Part shown: positions 33,050 through 43,079 of the stretch, one piece after another
Position numbering within the stretch: position 1 is the stretch's first letter
Layout of the letters: each line of letters opens with the position of its first letter
The notes under the pieces: model-generated
Told to the model about the DNA's origin: nothing
Seen by the model: only the letters and a program-made list of their open reading frames with translations
Database searches by the model: none
Assembly (NCBI GenBank): GCA_913049555.1
Contig: CAJWYM010000014.1
Coordinates: 1 to 54,906 of the forward strand
From: an uncultured Opitutia bacterium
GTDB taxonomy: Bacteria; Verrucomicrobiota; Verrucomicrobiia; Opitutales; CAJWYM01
Length of the DNA: 54,906 nt
Reading direction: 5' to 3'
Translations under genes and position numbers: made by a program

Positions 33050-33859
33050 ATGGATGTATTAGAAACAGGAGATCGAAATGGCTTGGAAGTCCAATGTTCC
33101 TTTGTTCGGGGCAAGAATGTTCTCTTAGCAAAAGCATCTTTTAGTCCCATCTTTGTAGAATACTTTTTGCACTTAAATGAAAACAAACTCAATTTTTCAG
33201 AAACACATGTTGAGTTGTTTAAAACGGCTCTAGCAGCATTTACATTGCATTGTGCTTCCAGACCCAGAAACGAAGTTTTGTCTTGGACAATCAGTTTTCA
33301 AAAACCTCTGGTGAATCTATTTTTGGTGGGGGATACAGAACTCAGCACGGTCTCTGGTCGCATTTTTGACACCGATGTAAAAGTCGAAAAGTTCAATTCC
33401 TTTTTTCAAGAGGTCTCTAGACCAGGAAAGCCCATTCACAGAAGTTTTGTGGACTTCAGCGGCTGTGATTCCCTTCTTGCTGTTGAGAAATTTTATTCTC
33501 AAAGTGAACAGCGTCCCGCTCGATTGTTTCAATTGGATGAAGAAGAGTATGCCATGATTTCTGCTCACCCTGATTGGGATGAAAAATGGTTCAAAAACCT
33601 TGATTACGATCAAATGAAACAATTGTCCACGACCGAAGAAGTCAATCTTCTCGAAAGGCGATTTTATTCTTGGGATTGTGGTTGCAGTGTAGACAAAATG
33701 TATGAATTGATGGTTCCCATGGGATTAGAAGGGGTTGAATCTATTTTTGAAGATCAGTCGATGATTACAGTGAGTTGTCCTCGATGTGCAGGGAAATTTG
33801 AATTGAGTCGTTCTCGCGTGGATGCTTTATTGTCCCTTTCTAAGGATAAAATTAAATAA
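33050..33859 (+). CDS. hslO: Redox-activated chaperone Hsp33
   Basis: A 269-residue holdase that is activated when oxidants release its zinc. The N-terminal Hsp33 fold is less conserved, but the C-terminal zinc module is clear: WDCGCS with C210 and C212, then VSCPRC with C243 and C246, the CxC...CxxC pattern specific to Hsp33. The linker between them contains MGLEGVESIFEDQSMI, equivalent to the family's GxEEV segment. It is cytoplasmic. It lies 22 bases downstream of metF and may be cotranscribed. With yaaA and the photolyases it adds to the oxidative and light-stress content of the window. Confidence 0.92.
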   Translation: MDVLETGDRNGLEVQCSFVRGKNVLLAKASFSPIFVEYFLHLNENKLNFSETHVELFKTALAAFTLHCASRPRNEVLSWTISFQKPLVNLFLVGDTELSTVSGRIFDTDVKVEKFNSFFQEVSRPGKPIHRSFVDFSGCDSLLAVEKFYSQSEQRPARLFQLDEEEYAMISAHPDWDEKWFKNLDYDQMKQLSTTEEVNLLERRFYSWDCGCSVDKMYELMVPMGLEGVESIFEDQSMITVSCPRCAGKFELSRSRVDALLSLSKDKIK

Positions 33860-33865
33860 ATGGAA

Positions 33866-33902
33866 GTGCGGTCCTTTGTTTTATAAAAGGAATAAAACGC
33901 AC
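33866..33902 (+). terminator. Hairpin downstream of hslO
   Basis: GTGCG (33866-33870) pairs with CGCAC (33898-33902), and the inner CCTTT pairs with AAAGG around an AT loop. It begins 6 bases after the hslO stop. There is no strong T-run, so it may act as an mRNA end stabiliser or a weak terminator. Further on, AAATGGTTTA (33929-33938) and TAAACCATTT (34032-34041) are 10-bp inverted arms with a 93-base spacing of unknown meaning. Confidence 0.35.
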
Positions 33903-34149
33903 TGATTTTCTCAAGCTTCCACAGGATTAAATGGTTTAAATTTCCATTCCAAGAGGATCCCTCCTTTTTATTTTTGGATGTATCGGCAATCGATTTCTTT
34001 AAAAATACAGTTGCGAGTCCAATAAATTCTCTAAACCATTTCAATGTAATCTATTGGGAGATCTTACAAGCACTCCATTTATTACAGGGGTTAAATTCTC
34101 ATAATTTTCTTTCGACAGCATCGATCGAGTTTAGATAGAATCTAAATTT

Positions 34150-34854
34150 ATGTTAACTGATGACTTTAAAAAGCTTCTAATTTTGCAAGACAAAGACTTG
34201 CATGTTCGATCCATTGAGGCAGATCTTAAATCCTATCCTCAAGATAAAAAACAATTGCTCGCCAAAAAAGAAGCGCTCATTCAGCAGTTTGAAAAGGCAA
34301 AAAATGAGTTAAAAGTGCTTGAGGTTAAAATGAATGAAAGAGCTGGAACCATTGCGGAGCTTCGAGCAAAGCGAATCAAATACAAAACTCAACAGATCGA
34401 GGTTAAGAGGAATGAGGATTTGCAAGCTTTAGAGCAAGAGATTTTAAAGATCCAACAGAATATTTCAGACATCGAGGATGAGGAAATTCAGCTTATGATC
34501 GAATTGGAGGATGGAAAAGAGAATTTAAAGTCCTTTGAAGAGACTATGACCACAGACATTGCTCAATACGAGGATGAACTTCTAGTCTTGAACGATCGGG
34601 AAAAAGAGTCTGAGGGGCATTTAAATGAAGCAAGAAAGGATTTTGACGCAGCCAATTCTGACCTTTCACAAAAATTTGTTCGCGCCTATGAGCATGTCAA
34701 GCGACAAGTGCGAAGAGCTCCCTTTATTGTAGAGTTGCAAGGAGTCACCTGCTCAGAATGTCATTTAAAAGTCTCTAATGAGGCTCAATCTTCAGCAAGA
34801 GATACTTCACTGATCACTCATTGTGATCAGTGCAATCGCATCCTTTACAAGTAG
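34150..34854 (+). CDS. Coiled-coil zinc-ribbon protein (COG1579 type)
   Basis: A 234-residue protein. Residues about 10-185 are a long, highly charged antiparallel coiled coil (heptads rich in Glu, Lys, Leu and Gln). The C-terminus is a C4 zinc ribbon: TCSECHLKVS with C201/C204 and HCDQCNRIL with C225/C228. The layout matches COG1579, putative nucleic-acid-binding zinc-ribbon proteins widespread in bacteria, whose precise role is unsettled. The RNase P RNA gene begins about 37 bases after its stop, so transcription may read into rnpB. Confidence 0.88.
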   Translation: MLTDDFKKLLILQDKDLHVRSIEADLKSYPQDKKQLLAKKEALIQQFEKAKNELKVLEVKMNERAGTIAELRAKRIKYKTQQIEVKRNEDLQALEQEILKIQQNISDIEDEEIQLMIELEDGKENLKSFEETMTTDIAQYEDELLVLNDREKESEGHLNEARKDFDAANSDLSQKFVRAYEHVKRQVRRAPFIVELQGVTCSECHLKVSNEAQSSARDTSLITHCDQCNRILYK

Positions 34855-34891
34855 CACGGATTCGTCCATAGTGATTTAACTCTGTTCTTTT

Positions 34892-35289
34892 CCAGAAAGT
34901 AGATATCCGCTTGTTTCCATCGTGGGATGAGAGGAAAGTCCGGACACCTTAGGGTAGGATTCCTTGTGAAAGCAAGGGTGTTGTGTTTCAAAGCATAGCA
35001 ACGGCTAGTGTCACAGAAAATAAACCGCCTGATTTTGTTATCAAAATTAGGTAAGGGTGAAAAGGTGTGGTAAGAGCACACCGCTTGGAGGGCAACCAAC
35101 AGGGCAAGATAAACCCAATCTGGTGCAAGACAAAATAGGGGATCGAGCGGCCCGTTCTTAGATCTCGGGTATGTCGCGCTTGGTATTAGAATCCTGACCG
35201 TTTCTTTTGCCGAGATCTCGCAAGAGATAGATAAATGGATATCCTCCTTTTTCAGAGTGGGGAGACAGAATCCGGCTTATGCTTTCTGG
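34892..35289 (+). ncRNA. rnpB: RNase P RNA, bacterial type A
   Basis: The universal GAGGAAAGTCCGGAC core lies at 34931-34945, and the matching 3' block, ACAGAATCCGGCTTA, lies near 35265-35279. The P1 helix is visible: CCAGAAAG (34892-34899) pairs with CTTTCTGG (35282-35289), which sets both ends. Internal landmarks such as GGAGGGCAACC and the AGATAAACCC-like region fit the specificity and J domains. The RNA is the catalytic subunit that matures tRNA 5' ends. The length of about 398 nt is normal for type A. A T-run at 35292-35301 follows P1 directly and probably ends transcription. Confidence 0.95.
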
Positions 35290-35301
35290 AATTTTTTTTT
35301 A
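35282..35301 (+). terminator. T-run ending rnpB
   Basis: The 3' strand of P1 (35282-35289) is followed by AA and then a run of about ten T. The P1 helix itself may provide the terminator stem, or the 3' end may be processed. Confidence 0.45.
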
Positions 35302-35358
35302 AATTAGATTGACGATCATTAGGCTCTGTTTTTAAATGATCGTTTTAAAATTTTAACT

Positions 35359-35616
35359 ATGGCTAATACAAAATCAACTCGTAAATCAATTCGCAAAACA
35401 GCAACTCGGACTGTTCGCAACCGTTCTGTGCGAAGTGAAATCAAAACTTTACAGAAAAAATTTGAAGCTGTCCGTGATGGAGACGACAAAGAAGCAACCA
35501 AAAATGCAGCATCCGCTTTGATTTCTGCTTTGGACAAGGCCGTCAAGAGAGGGCTCGTTCATAAGAATAAAGTAGCTAGAAAGAAGTCCTCCTGCGCAAA
35601 ATTCTTTGCTGCATAA
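35359..35616 (+). CDS. rpsT: 30S ribosomal protein S20
   Basis: An 85-residue, very basic, Ala/Lys-rich helical protein with the S20 pattern: MANTKSTRKSIRKTATRTVRNR at the start and SALDKAVKRGLVHKNKVARKKS at the end, where the GxxHKNxAARKKS block is the family signature. It binds 16S rRNA in the small subunit. It starts at ATG 35359 after AT-rich sequence with no Shine-Dalgarno, notable for a highly expressed gene. It is framed by rnpB upstream and an intrinsic terminator downstream. Confidence 0.95.
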   Translation: MANTKSTRKSIRKTATRTVRNRSVRSEIKTLQKKFEAVRDGDDKEATKNAASALISALDKAVKRGLVHKNKVARKKSSCAKFFAA

Positions 35617-35637
35617 AAATAATTTTTTTCATCCCTC

Positions 35638-35676
35638 AAGTGCCCATGTTACTACTTGTAGCGGGGCACTTTTTTG
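35638..35676 (+). terminator. Intrinsic terminator after rpsT
   Basis: AAGTGCCC (35638-35645) pairs with GGGCACTT (35664-35671), an 8-bp GC-containing stem, followed by a T-run to 35675. It starts 21 bases after the rpsT stop and is the clearest rho-independent terminator in the window. Confidence 0.85.
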
Positions 35677-35690
35677 TTTAAGTTTCTAAT

Positions 35691-37340
35691 ATGGCTTCCA
35701 TGGAAGAGTATATACTAGTTATTGATGATGATACCGAAATCCGGTATTCATTAGAGAGAGTTTTATCTTCTCGTGGATTCACAATTAGATGTGCTGGAAG
35801 CGGAGAGGAGGGGGTTAAGATTGCTCGAGAGGAGTCTCCAGCAGTTATTTTCCTAGACAACCGCATGGGTGGAATGTCTGGTATCGAGACCTTGCAGCAC
35901 TTGCGCACTGCCTCTCCAGATTCTATGGTCGTTTTAATGACAGCCTATGGAACGACTCAAACGGCAATTGAGGCGATGAAATTTGGAGCTTTTGATTACA
36001 TCCTCAAGCCCTTTGATCTCAAAAAAGTTTTAAGTCTTACTGAAGGAGCCTTGAGCGCCCACAGGGATTTAAAAAAGGATCAGGGCGCTCCAGAGCAAAG
36101 AATTGATAGCTCTGATTACAAAGAGGGAATCGTTGGAAGCAGCGAAAAAATGCGAGAGGTGTTCAAGGTAATTGGTCAAGTGACCGCCAGTGATGCAACG
36201 GTTATGATCTCTGGAGAAAGTGGCACCGGAAAAGAGCTGGTAGCCCGTTGTGTATACCAGCACAGTCACCGATCGGATCAAACTTTTATACCTGTTAATT
36301 GTGCTGCCATTCCTGAAAACTTAATTGAGTCCGAACTTTTTGGACACGAAAAAGGAGCCTTTACAGGAGCCACCAATCAAAGAATGGGTAAGTTTGAACT
36401 TTGCAACAATGGAACCATTTTTTTAGACGAAATCGGGGATATGTCTTTGTCTACACAGACAAAGATTTTAAGGGCTTTGCAAGAAGGAGAAATCCAAAGA
36501 GTTGGGGGAGCAGGCGTGATAAAAGTCAATGTTCGCCTGATCACTGCTACAAATAAGAATTTACAATCGATGGTAAAAGAAAACACCTTTAGGGAAGATC
36601 TTTATTACCGTTTGAATGTCGTGAAAATTCACTTACCACCGCTCAGGGAGCGTTTGTCTGATGTGCCAGAATTGGTGGATTTCATGTTACAAAAGCTCGA
36701 AACGCAAGAAAAAGTAAACAAGAAAATTGTTACCTCGGAAGTATTAGAGATCTTGCAAATGTATCGCTGGCCCGGGAATGTCCGAGAATTAGAGAATGTA
36801 GTGCACCGCAGCGCAGTTTTAGCTCAGGGAGAAAGAATTTTAACCAAAGATCTGCCATTGGAAGTAGTAAATGCAGTAAAAGCAGGTGCTTTTTCAGAAA
36901 AAGAAGAAGCACTCTTGACCGAAGTAGAGCCTGTTTTGGATCTGGTTGAGGATCCTTTGCCCTCCTCAGATGCAACCCTATCAGAAGCTAAAAATCCGTC
37001 TTTGGGAAATCCTATATCTCCCGTCAAGCCGCCCGTAATGGATACGGCTCCCAAGCTAAAAAGCTTTTCGGAACCTGCAAAAGATCTTCAACCTGAATCC
37101 GACCCACAAGAATTTGGTAAAATAGGCGAATCCAACATAGGATTTGACGAGGCCTTTGATATTGTGTACCGAAAAGTCCGCAAAAAAACAGATTCCCAAC
37201 TTTTAGAAGCGGTTGAAAAACAAATTATCAAACGAACGCTCTCTGAGATGGGTGGCAATCAAGTCAAAGCCTCTGCTATTTTGGGGATTACTCGAGCAAC
37301 CCTTAGAAAAAGAATCGATCAATACGAAATTCGTTACTAA
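35691..37340 (+). CDS. Sigma-54-dependent response regulator (NtrC family)
   Basis: A 549-residue transcription activator. The receiver (1-125) has acidic D12/D13, phospho-acceptor D56 ([10 protein letters not shown]), T84 and K106. The AAA+ domain (about 147-380) has Walker A GESGTGKE at 175-182, the sigma-54 contact loop GAFTGA at 222-227, Walker B FLDE at 244-247 and an arginine-finger region. The C-terminal Fis helix-turn-helix is [22 protein letters not shown]. Between them, residues about 395-480 form an acidic, Pro/Ser-rich linker much longer than usual. No histidine kinase is adjacent, so its partner is unknown. A receiver loop that normally reads MPGMDG is MGGMSG here. A second ATG at 35700 is an alternative start. 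Confidence 0.95.
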   Translation: MASMEEYILVIDDDTEIRYSLERVLSSRGFTIRCAGSGEEGVKIAREESPAVIFLDNRMGGMSGIETLQHLRTASPDSMVVLMTAYGTTQTAIEAMKFGAFDYILKPFDLKKVLSLTEGALSAHRDLKKDQGAPEQRIDSSDYKEGIVGSSEKMREVFKVIGQVTASDATVMISGESGTGKELVARCVYQHSHRSDQTFIPVNCAAIPENLIESELFGHEKGAFTGATNQRMGKFELCNNGTIFLDEIGDMSLSTQTKILRALQEGEIQRVGGAGVIKVNVRLITATNKNLQSMVKENTFREDLYYRLNVVKIHLPPLRERLSDVPELVDFMLQKLETQEKVNKKIVTSEVLEILQMYRWPGNVRELENVVHRSAVLAQGERILTKDLPLEVVNAVKAGAFSEKEEALLTEVEPVLDLVEDPLPSSDATLSEAKNPSLGNPISPVKPPVMDTAPKLKSFSEPAKDLQPESDPQEFGKIGESNIGFDEAFDIVYRKVRKKTDSQLLEAVEKQIIKRTLSEMGGNQVKASAILGITRATLRKRIDQYEIRY

Positions 37341-37732
37341 AAAGTCGCTTTCATGTGAATTTTTTGAATCCTTTTGGAGTTCTCTAAGCTTTACTTATAC
37401 TTCAATAACTTTTATTAAGAGCAGACATTGGACCAGATTTCATTTCCTTTAAGATCGAATAATATTTAGATTGTTAGCATTTTCTAATGATTCTTTATAT
37501 TCAAGAAGAGTGAGCGAAAATCCGAATCCAAAAGACCCCTTGATTGGATATGAAGTTAGAAATTACTGACCATTTTAAGATTCTTATTTCTTGGGATATT
37601 AGAAGTGATTTCTGACTTTTTGTTGGAGAGGGAAACGGTTCTTACTTGCTAGGAAGAAATCCTTATTTATAGTATTCAGTTTTGTGGAGAAATATAAGGA
37701 TCACCCATATTTGCAATTAATACATTTTTTGA
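37341..37732 (+). promoter_or_regulatory. 390-bp gap with candidate carB promoter
   Basis: There is no gene in this AT-rich stretch. A sigma-70-like promoter is visible as TTGCTA (37646-37651) and TATAGT (37668-37673), spaced 16 bases, about 60 bases before the carB ATG. No pyrimidine attenuator or PyrR-type stem could be made out. Confidence 0.4.
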
Positions 37733-40700
37733 ATGCCTAAAAGAACAGATATAGAAACTATTTTAATTATTGGCTCTGGGCCAATCATAATTGGACAGGC
37801 CTGTGAGTTTGACTACAGTGGCACGCAAGCATGTAAGTCCCTCAAAGAGGAGGGTTACAAAGTGGTGTTGGTCAATAGTAATCCAGCCACAATTATGACG
37901 GATCCAGACTTTGCCGACGTTACCTATATTGAGCCTTTGACCAAAGATGCTTTAGAGAAAATTATTGCCAAGGAAAAGCCGGATTGTTTGTTGCCAACCC
38001 TTGGAGGGCAAACGGGTTTGAATCTTTCTTTAGAATTGTTTGAAGCCGGAATCCTCGAAAAGTATGAGGTGGAATTGATCGGTGCCAAACCTGCAGCCAT
38101 CAAGAAAGGAGAGGATCGCCAGCTTTTCAAAGATGCAATGCTCAAAATTGGCTTGGACGTGGCACGCTCTCGAGTGATCAATACCGTTCAGGAGGGTCTG
38201 GATGCTGTAGAATACATGGGAGATTATCCTTTTATTATACGTCCAAGTTATACTTTAGGTGGAAGCGGTGGAGGAATTGCCTACAACTGTGAGGAGTATG
38301 AAACTTTAATCAACAGTGGAATCGAAGCCTCCCCTGTAAACGAGGTTCTTGTAGAGGAGTGTTTACTAGGTTGGAAAGAATATGAAATGGAGGTCATGCG
38401 GGATCATCAAGATCAGTGCGTTGTGATCTGTTCGATTGAAAACTTTGATCCTATGGGGGTTCACACTGGGGATTCCATTACCATTGCCCCTGCCATGACT
38501 TTGACCGACAAAGAGTATCAACTGATGCGAGATGCCTCATTCGCTTGTATTCGAGAAGTGGGCGTCGAAACGGGTGGAAGTAATATTCAATTTTCAGTCA
38601 ATCCCAAAAACGGACGTATGGTTGTGATCGAGATGAACCCTAGAGTTTCTAGAAGTTCGGCCTTGGCATCCAAAGCAACTGGTTTTCCAATTGCTAAAAT
38701 TGCAGCCAAATTAGCAGTCGGTTACACCTTAGATGAACTTCGTAACGACATCACTCGTGAGACCCCAGCGTCATTCGAACCCACTATTGATTACGTCGTG
38801 ACTAAATTGCCCCGATTTGCATTTGAGAAGTTTCCCAATTCAGATACGACCTTGACTTCGGCTATGAAATCGGTCGGAGAAGCCATGGCAATTGGGAGAA
38901 CCTTTAAGGAATCTTTCCAAAAAGCCCTGCGTTCTCTTGAGATAGGAGCCGCCGGTTTTGGTTGTGGTGGGAAATTTGGTGGAGAGGATTTACCCTCAGA
39001 GCAAGAAATCAGATATGAGATTTCCCGTCCCAATGCCCATAGAGTCTTTTATCTTCGTTACGCAATGCTATTAGGTCTTAGCAACGAAGAGATCTTTGAC
39101 ATCACCGCCATTGATCCATGGTTTATTCAACAGTTGAGCGAACTGGTTGAAATGGAAAAGGCGATCCGAGCCACTCCTCTGGATAAAATGGAGCGTGCTT
39201 TTCTCTTAGAGGTAAAAGAAGCTGGCTACTCTGATTATCAGATCGGATGTGCTTGTGGAGCTGATAGAAAAACAGTCACTGCAAAAAGGAAGTCGCTTGA
39301 TATCCAGACGGTTTATCGCCTCGTAGATACTTGTGCTGCCGAGTTTGAGGCCAAAACACCCTATTTTTACTCAAGTTATGGAGATGAAAATGAGTTGATG
39401 CTGAATGATAAAAGAAAGATTATGATCATCGGTGGAGGCCCCAATCGCATTGGACAAGGGATCGAATTTGACTACTGTTGTGTGCACGCCTCATTTGCGC
39501 TTCGCGAGGTAGGAGTCGAGACAATCATGGTCAATTCAAACCCAGAGACTGTTTCCACAGATTACGACACCTCTGATAAATTGTTTTTTGAACCCCTCAC
39601 TGCTGAAGATGTTTTGGAGATCTACCATCAAGAAAAATGCGATGGAGCGATTGTTCAGTTTGGCGGACAAACCCCTCTTTCCCTCGCTACGGAGCTCGAG
39701 AATGAGGGCGTGAACGTTATCGGAACATCCCCCAAAAGTATTGACCTTGCTGAAGATAGAAGCTTGTTTAAAGAGATTCTCAATGAGATCGGCTTAAAGC
39801 AGCCAGTGAATCGGATTGCAATGCTTGCCGAAGAAGCCGAGGCCATGGCGGAGGAAATTGGTTATCCAGTATTGCTTCGACCTTCTTTTGTGCTCGGAGG
39901 ACGGGGAATGTTTATTGTCTACGACTCCAATGAGTTGAATGAAGTTTTACGCGAAGTTTTTGAGGTGGCCCCTGGAAAACCAGTTTTGTTAGACCAGTTT
40001 TTAGAAGATGCAATTGAATTGGATGTCGATTGCATTTCTGATGGAGAGACCACTCTTGTCGGTGGCATGCTTCAACACATTGAATTTGCTGGGGTTCATT
40101 CCGGGGATGCTGCCATGGTCATGCCTCCTCATGATTTAGATGCAGGAGTGAAAGAAGAAGTCAAAAAAGCGAGTTATGCTTTAGCGGAGGCCCTGAATGT
40201 TATTGGCCTGATGAACATCCAATTTGCTATTAAAAACAACGAAATCTTTGTCCTTGAAGTCAATCCTCGGGCTTCCAGAACAGTTCCCTTTGTCAGCAAA
40301 GCCATCGGAGTTCCCCTTGCAAAATTAGCGGCTCTGGTTATGGATGGTGCCAAGTTAAAAGACCTAGGATTGACCGAAGAAAAAGAGCCCCCTTACTGGG
40401 CGGTAAAAGAAGCTGTATTTCCATTTGCAAAATTTAAGGGAGCGCCCGTTGTCCTGACTCCAGAAATGAGAAGCACTGGAGAGGTTATGGGTCTGGATGA
40501 AGATTTAGGGATTGCTTATGCAAAAACTCAAATGGCTGCAAAACCCTCTTTACCTTTGTCCGGGAATGTCTTTTTGAGTGTTTGTGATCGAGATAAAGAA
40601 GAAGCCGTCCAAGTGGCCCAAGATTTAGTAGAACTCGGCTTTGAGATTTACAGCACTTCAGGAACGGCCAAAAAATTAGAAGCCGCTGGAGTCGATGTAA

Positions 40701-40957
40701 GTATCCTGCATCGATTGAGTGATGGAGCTCGTCCAAATGTCCGTGATTTAATGAAAAACGGTAAAATGGATTTGATCATCAATACCCCCAGAGGACAAAT
40801 GCCTCGAAAAGATGAAAACCAAATCCGGACAGAGGCGGTGATGCGAAGTATAAGTATTATGACTACTTTGGCATCTGCAAAGGCAGCCGTTCAAGGGATA
40901 AAAGCCCTCAATAAAACAGACTTTAAAGTTAAATCGATTCAAGATTACATCGGTTAA
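37733..40957 (+). CDS. carB: Carbamoyl-phosphate synthase large subunit
   Basis: A 1074-residue enzyme of full length that makes carbamoyl phosphate from glutamine-derived ammonia, bicarbonate and two ATP. Both homologous halves are present. The first ATP-grasp has [26 protein letters not shown] near 10-35 and [17 protein letters not shown]. The second begins near 560 with [24 protein letters not shown] and has [17 protein letters not shown]. The C-terminal MGS-like regulatory domain (about 935-1070) has [18 protein letters not shown] and NTPRGQ. The carA partner is not in the window. The next gene follows after 16 bases. Confidence 0.98.
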   Translation: MPKRTDIETILIIGSGPIIIGQACEFDYSGTQACKSLKEEGYKVVLVNSNPATIMTDPDFADVTYIEPLTKDALEKIIAKEKPDCLLPTLGGQTGLNLSLELFEAGILEKYEVELIGAKPAAIKKGEDRQLFKDAMLKIGLDVARSRVINTVQEGLDAVEYMGDYPFIIRPSYTLGGSGGGIAYNCEEYETLINSGIEASPVNEVLVEECLLGWKEYEMEVMRDHQDQCVVICSIENFDPMGVHTGDSITIAPAMTLTDKEYQLMRDASFACIREVGVETGGSNIQFSVNPKNGRMVVIEMNPRVSRSSALASKATGFPIAKIAAKLAVGYTLDELRNDITRETPASFEPTIDYVVTKLPRFAFEKFPNSDTTLTSAMKSVGEAMAIGRTFKESFQKALRSLEIGAAGFGCGGKFGGEDLPSEQEIRYEISRPNAHRVFYLRYAMLLGLSNEEIFDITAIDPWFIQQLSELVEMEKAIRATPLDKMERAFLLEVKEAGYSDYQIGCACGADRKTVTAKRKSLDIQTVYRLVDTCAAEFEAKTPYFYSSYGDENELMLNDKRKIMIIGGGPNRIGQGIEFDYCCVHASFALREVGVETIMVNSNPETVSTDYDTSDKLFFEPLTAEDVLEIYHQEKCDGAIVQFGGQTPLSLATELENEGVNVIGTSPKSIDLAEDRSLFKEILNEIGLKQPVNRIAMLAEEAEAMAEEIGYPVLLRPSFVLGGRGMFIVYDSNELNEVLREVFEVAPGKPVLLDQFLEDAIELDVDCISDGETTLVGGMLQHIEFAGVHSGDAAMVMPPHDLDAGVKEEVKKASYALAEALNVIGLMNIQFAIKNNEIFVLEVNPRASRTVPFVSKAIGVPLAKLAALVMDGAKLKDLGLTEEKEPPYWAVKEAVFPFAKFKGAPVVLTPEMRSTGEVMGLDEDLGIAYAKTQMAAKPSLPLSGNVFLSVCDRDKEEAVQVAQDLVELGFEIYSTSGTAKKLEAAGVDVSILHRLSDGARPNVRDLMKNGKMDLIINTPRGQMPRKDENQIRTEAVMRSISIMTTLASAKAAVQGIKALNKTDFKVKSIQDYIG

Positions 40958-40973
40958 TCTCAAAAAATATATT

Positions 40974-41642
40974 ATGACTAGCAAGAAGACCCAACAAGAC
41001 GACCGCAATCTGGTCGAGAATTCAGAAAGTGGAGAAAAAACGATCGAAGGAGTGTTGATGAACATATGGGATGCGCATCACTTCAAGATCATTGCCGGTA
41101 TTGTTTTATTATTTGTGGTCGTCACTGTCTACAATGTAGGAAAAAGTGTCGAAATAAGAACACTAGCACAGCTACAAAAAGACTACACTGAAGCACTTGG
41201 AGATGCAGAAAAAGAATTGGCCTTTGCAGATGACAATGCCAATCAGTCTCTCGCTGGAGTCATTTACTTTGATAAAGGGACTGAAGCCTTTGAAGCACAG
41301 GAATGGAGTTCTGCGATTGAATTTTTTGGCAAAGCCTCAGGAGCCCTTAAAGGCACCATTATGGAAGGAAGAGCTTTGGTAGCCCTTGCAGTTGCCCAAA
41401 TTGAAAATGGAGACGATTCCAATGGGAAGAATTCTCTCGAGACTTTGGTTGCAGATCCAACTATATTCAAAACCTTTCGAGGAGAAGCTTATTTGAAACT
41501 CCTTGTTTTGGCGATCCAAGCGAATGACACAAGTGCAGTGGATGCTTATTTTGAAAAACTCAATGAAATCGAAGGAGTCGATCAAATCCTAGCAAGAGCC
41601 CATGTTATCAGAAGCCAATTTGAAAAGTCTGCGGAGGATTGA
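40974..41642 (+). CDS. Membrane-anchored TPR-like protein (YfgM-type layout)
   Basis: A 222-residue protein with a cytoplasmic N-terminus, one membrane helix near 37-54 (FKIIAGIVLLFVVVTVYNVG) and an extracytoplasmic helical region of TPR-like pairs: LAGVIYFDKGTEAFEAQEWSSAIEFFGKAS, then GRALVALAVAQIENGDDSNGKNSLETL and AYLKLLVLAIQANDTSAVDAYFEKL. This is the arrangement of YfgM-like proteins that work with periplasmic chaperones and the Sec machinery, but similarity is at the level of layout only. It lies 16 bases after carB, so it is probably cotranscribed with it. Confidence 0.75.
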   Translation: MTSKKTQQDDRNLVENSESGEKTIEGVLMNIWDAHHFKIIAGIVLLFVVVTVYNVGKSVEIRTLAQLQKDYTEALGDAEKELAFADDNANQSLAGVIYFDKGTEAFEAQEWSSAIEFFGKASGALKGTIMEGRALVALAVAQIENGDDSNGKNSLETLVADPTIFKTFRGEAYLKLLVLAIQANDTSAVDAYFEKLNEIEGVDQILARAHVIRSQFEKSAED

Positions 41643-41984
41643 GCTCAATCCATAGATTTCTTAATTTTTTCAAAGCTTCTAAATCTTTATTTTTGGATCT
41701 ACAACATTTAGAATTTGGGGCATTTTATTAAGAATCAAGCTCTCTTACTTTTGTAAGTAAGCATCCTTGAAGCGATTCATGAACTTCAGGTCTCTACAAC
41801 GAAAAGATGGTTCATTTTGTCCGCTTAGTGAGTTGAAGTTTATGGTGCGAGGCATTGGCATTCTTTTTGGTTCAGCAAGTCATTGATTATTAGTTTCATT
41901 GGGTAAAATTCTTGTTTTCTAATTCACCCCCTGGATTCATTGTGCTAGCTTTCTTCGATGTGGTTCTTACAGTGAACTCAGTCG
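41643..41984. other. 340-bp gap, no gene seen
   Basis: AT-rich sequence with a small hairpin, CTTAC-tttt-GTAAG, near 41752. Nothing looks like a gene or RNA. It must hold the promoter for the following gene, but no boxes are convincing. Confidence 0.4.
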
Positions 41985-43034
41985 ATGAAAAGTATTCCTT
42001 ACAGATTTTTAGAAAAATTGCCGGTTTTATTCCGGCAAAAGGGTAGGCTGTATTTTTCAAACAAATTTGAAAAATACAGCCGATGGGCCGGGTTTCTCGT
42101 GTCGTTTGCTTTTTTTTACTTTATTTCAAGCAATTGGGTTTTTATTAGTTTTTTTGGATTGGTCCTGTTTTTTTCTTTATTAGTTGGTTGGGATTTTTAC
42201 CGAACCCCTGCAATCGAAATTCCGGAAATTTCAGGCGATAGAAATCGGGTACTCCTTCGACAAGAAGGAATTTACCCAAAATCTTTGGAATCATTGATCT
42301 CCTGGATTACACAAAAGAGATTCACCACCTTGTTTTTCACTGATTTCAATCAACTTAGAAAATCAGAGATAAAAAGCTCTAAGAGTCTTCTTCTCCTCTC
42401 TAAAGGGAACATTTCTACAGCATGGACCTGCGCTTATCCTATCTTTAGAAAATACAATCAAAGGATGAACTTATTTGTCAGCGGTTATCAGAGGTCCAAG
42501 AGAAAAAAATCCTATCCTTTTTGGCCGGCACTCCCCTTGGAAGAGATTGACCAAGCCGGATATTTAACCCTCTATGAAATGCGTGAAATGTTTCAAAGTG
42601 GGTATGTCCGCTTCGAACATTGGTTGGACCCTCTCATTTCTGAAAGTGAAGAAGTTTATGAAACTTTTTGCGATGATTTGGATCTCCTGTATGAAGTGCA
42701 GTGCAACGATGTTCTCGCTTGGATTTCTGAAGATGAGGGAGAACTCTTTGCGAATATGGAGTTTCAAGAATGCCATGTTTTCAACCATAAAAACGCCTTC
42801 CCTAACAATCGGGACTTTCCCGAACAATTTTCCTATATAAGTCCTCAATTTTGTGGAATTGTATGTTTAGATCATGGTCTGCTAAGACTCGAGATCCTTT
42901 TGGAGCGAGGTCATTTTTATTTACTCCCCCTTGTACTCCTATTCAGTCGCTTCAACCAATATGTACTGCCATGGATTTTTAAAATGGAGTTGGATTTGAA
43001 AATTTCACGTTTAAAATCTAAAATTTCCAAATGA
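41985..43034 (+). CDS. Membrane protein resembling a catalytically dead NodB deacetylase
   Basis: A 349-residue protein. Two hydrophobic segments lie at about 35-65 (FLVSFAFFYFISSNWVFISFFGLVLFFSLLVGW, split here by family logic). The soluble part follows the polysaccharide-deacetylase order: GIYPKSLESLISWITQKRF, then KSLLLLSKGNISTAWTCAYPIFRKYNQRMNLFVSG, then GYLTLYEMREMFQSGYVRFEHW. These align with family segments of the type LLTFDDGY..AYPxLKKY..ATLFV and LTWxQxxEMxxSGxVEFGSHT. But TFDDG is LLSKGN and the metal-binding histidine motif is absent, so it should have no deacetylase activity. It was probably repurposed. Its first 35 codons contain two strong hairpins. The following FAD gene starts 45 bases after its end. 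Confidence 0.6.
   Translation: MKSIPYRFLEKLPVLFRQKGRLYFSNKFEKYSRWAGFLVSFAFFYFISSNWVFISFFGLVLFFSLLVGWDFYRTPAIEIPEISGDRNRVLLRQEGIYPKSLESLISWITQKRFTTLFFTDFNQLRKSEIKSSKSLLLLSKGNISTAWTCAYPIFRKYNQRMNLFVSGYQRSKRKKSYPFWPALPLEEIDQAGYLTLYEMREMFQSGYVRFEHWLDPLISESEEVYETFCDDLDLLYEVQCNDVLAWISEDEGELFANMEFQECHVFNHKNAFPNNRDFPEQFSYISPQFCGIVCLDHGLLRLEILLERGHFYLLPLVLLFSRFNQYVLPWIFKMELDLKISRLKSKISK
42018..42081 (+). repeat. Two tandem hairpins inside the first codons of the NodB-like gene
   Basis: Hairpin 1 is TTGCCGG (42018-42024) with CCGGCAA (42032-42038), a 7-bp stem and 7-base loop. Hairpin 2 is GGCTGTATTTTTCAAA (42046-42061), loop CAAA, and a perfect 16-bp complement at 42066-42081. They lie 7 bases apart, 33-96 bases downstream of the ATG. 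A perfect 16-bp stem in coding DNA is very unusual and would strongly affect the mRNA. Confidence 0.9.
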
Positions 43035-43079
43035 ATTTTTTAGGAAGCTCTAATAAGAATTACAAATGAATAAGATAAA

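Noticed and set aside
33754-34044. 96-codon minus-strand frame between hslO and the zinc-ribbon gene
   Set aside because: It overlaps the conserved zinc module of Hsp33, and its free part has no motif.
41855-41872. TGGCATTCTTTTTGG, similar to a sigma-54 promoter
   Set aside because: The second box reads TTGG instead of TTGC, and it is more than 110 bases from the next gene; too weak to call.
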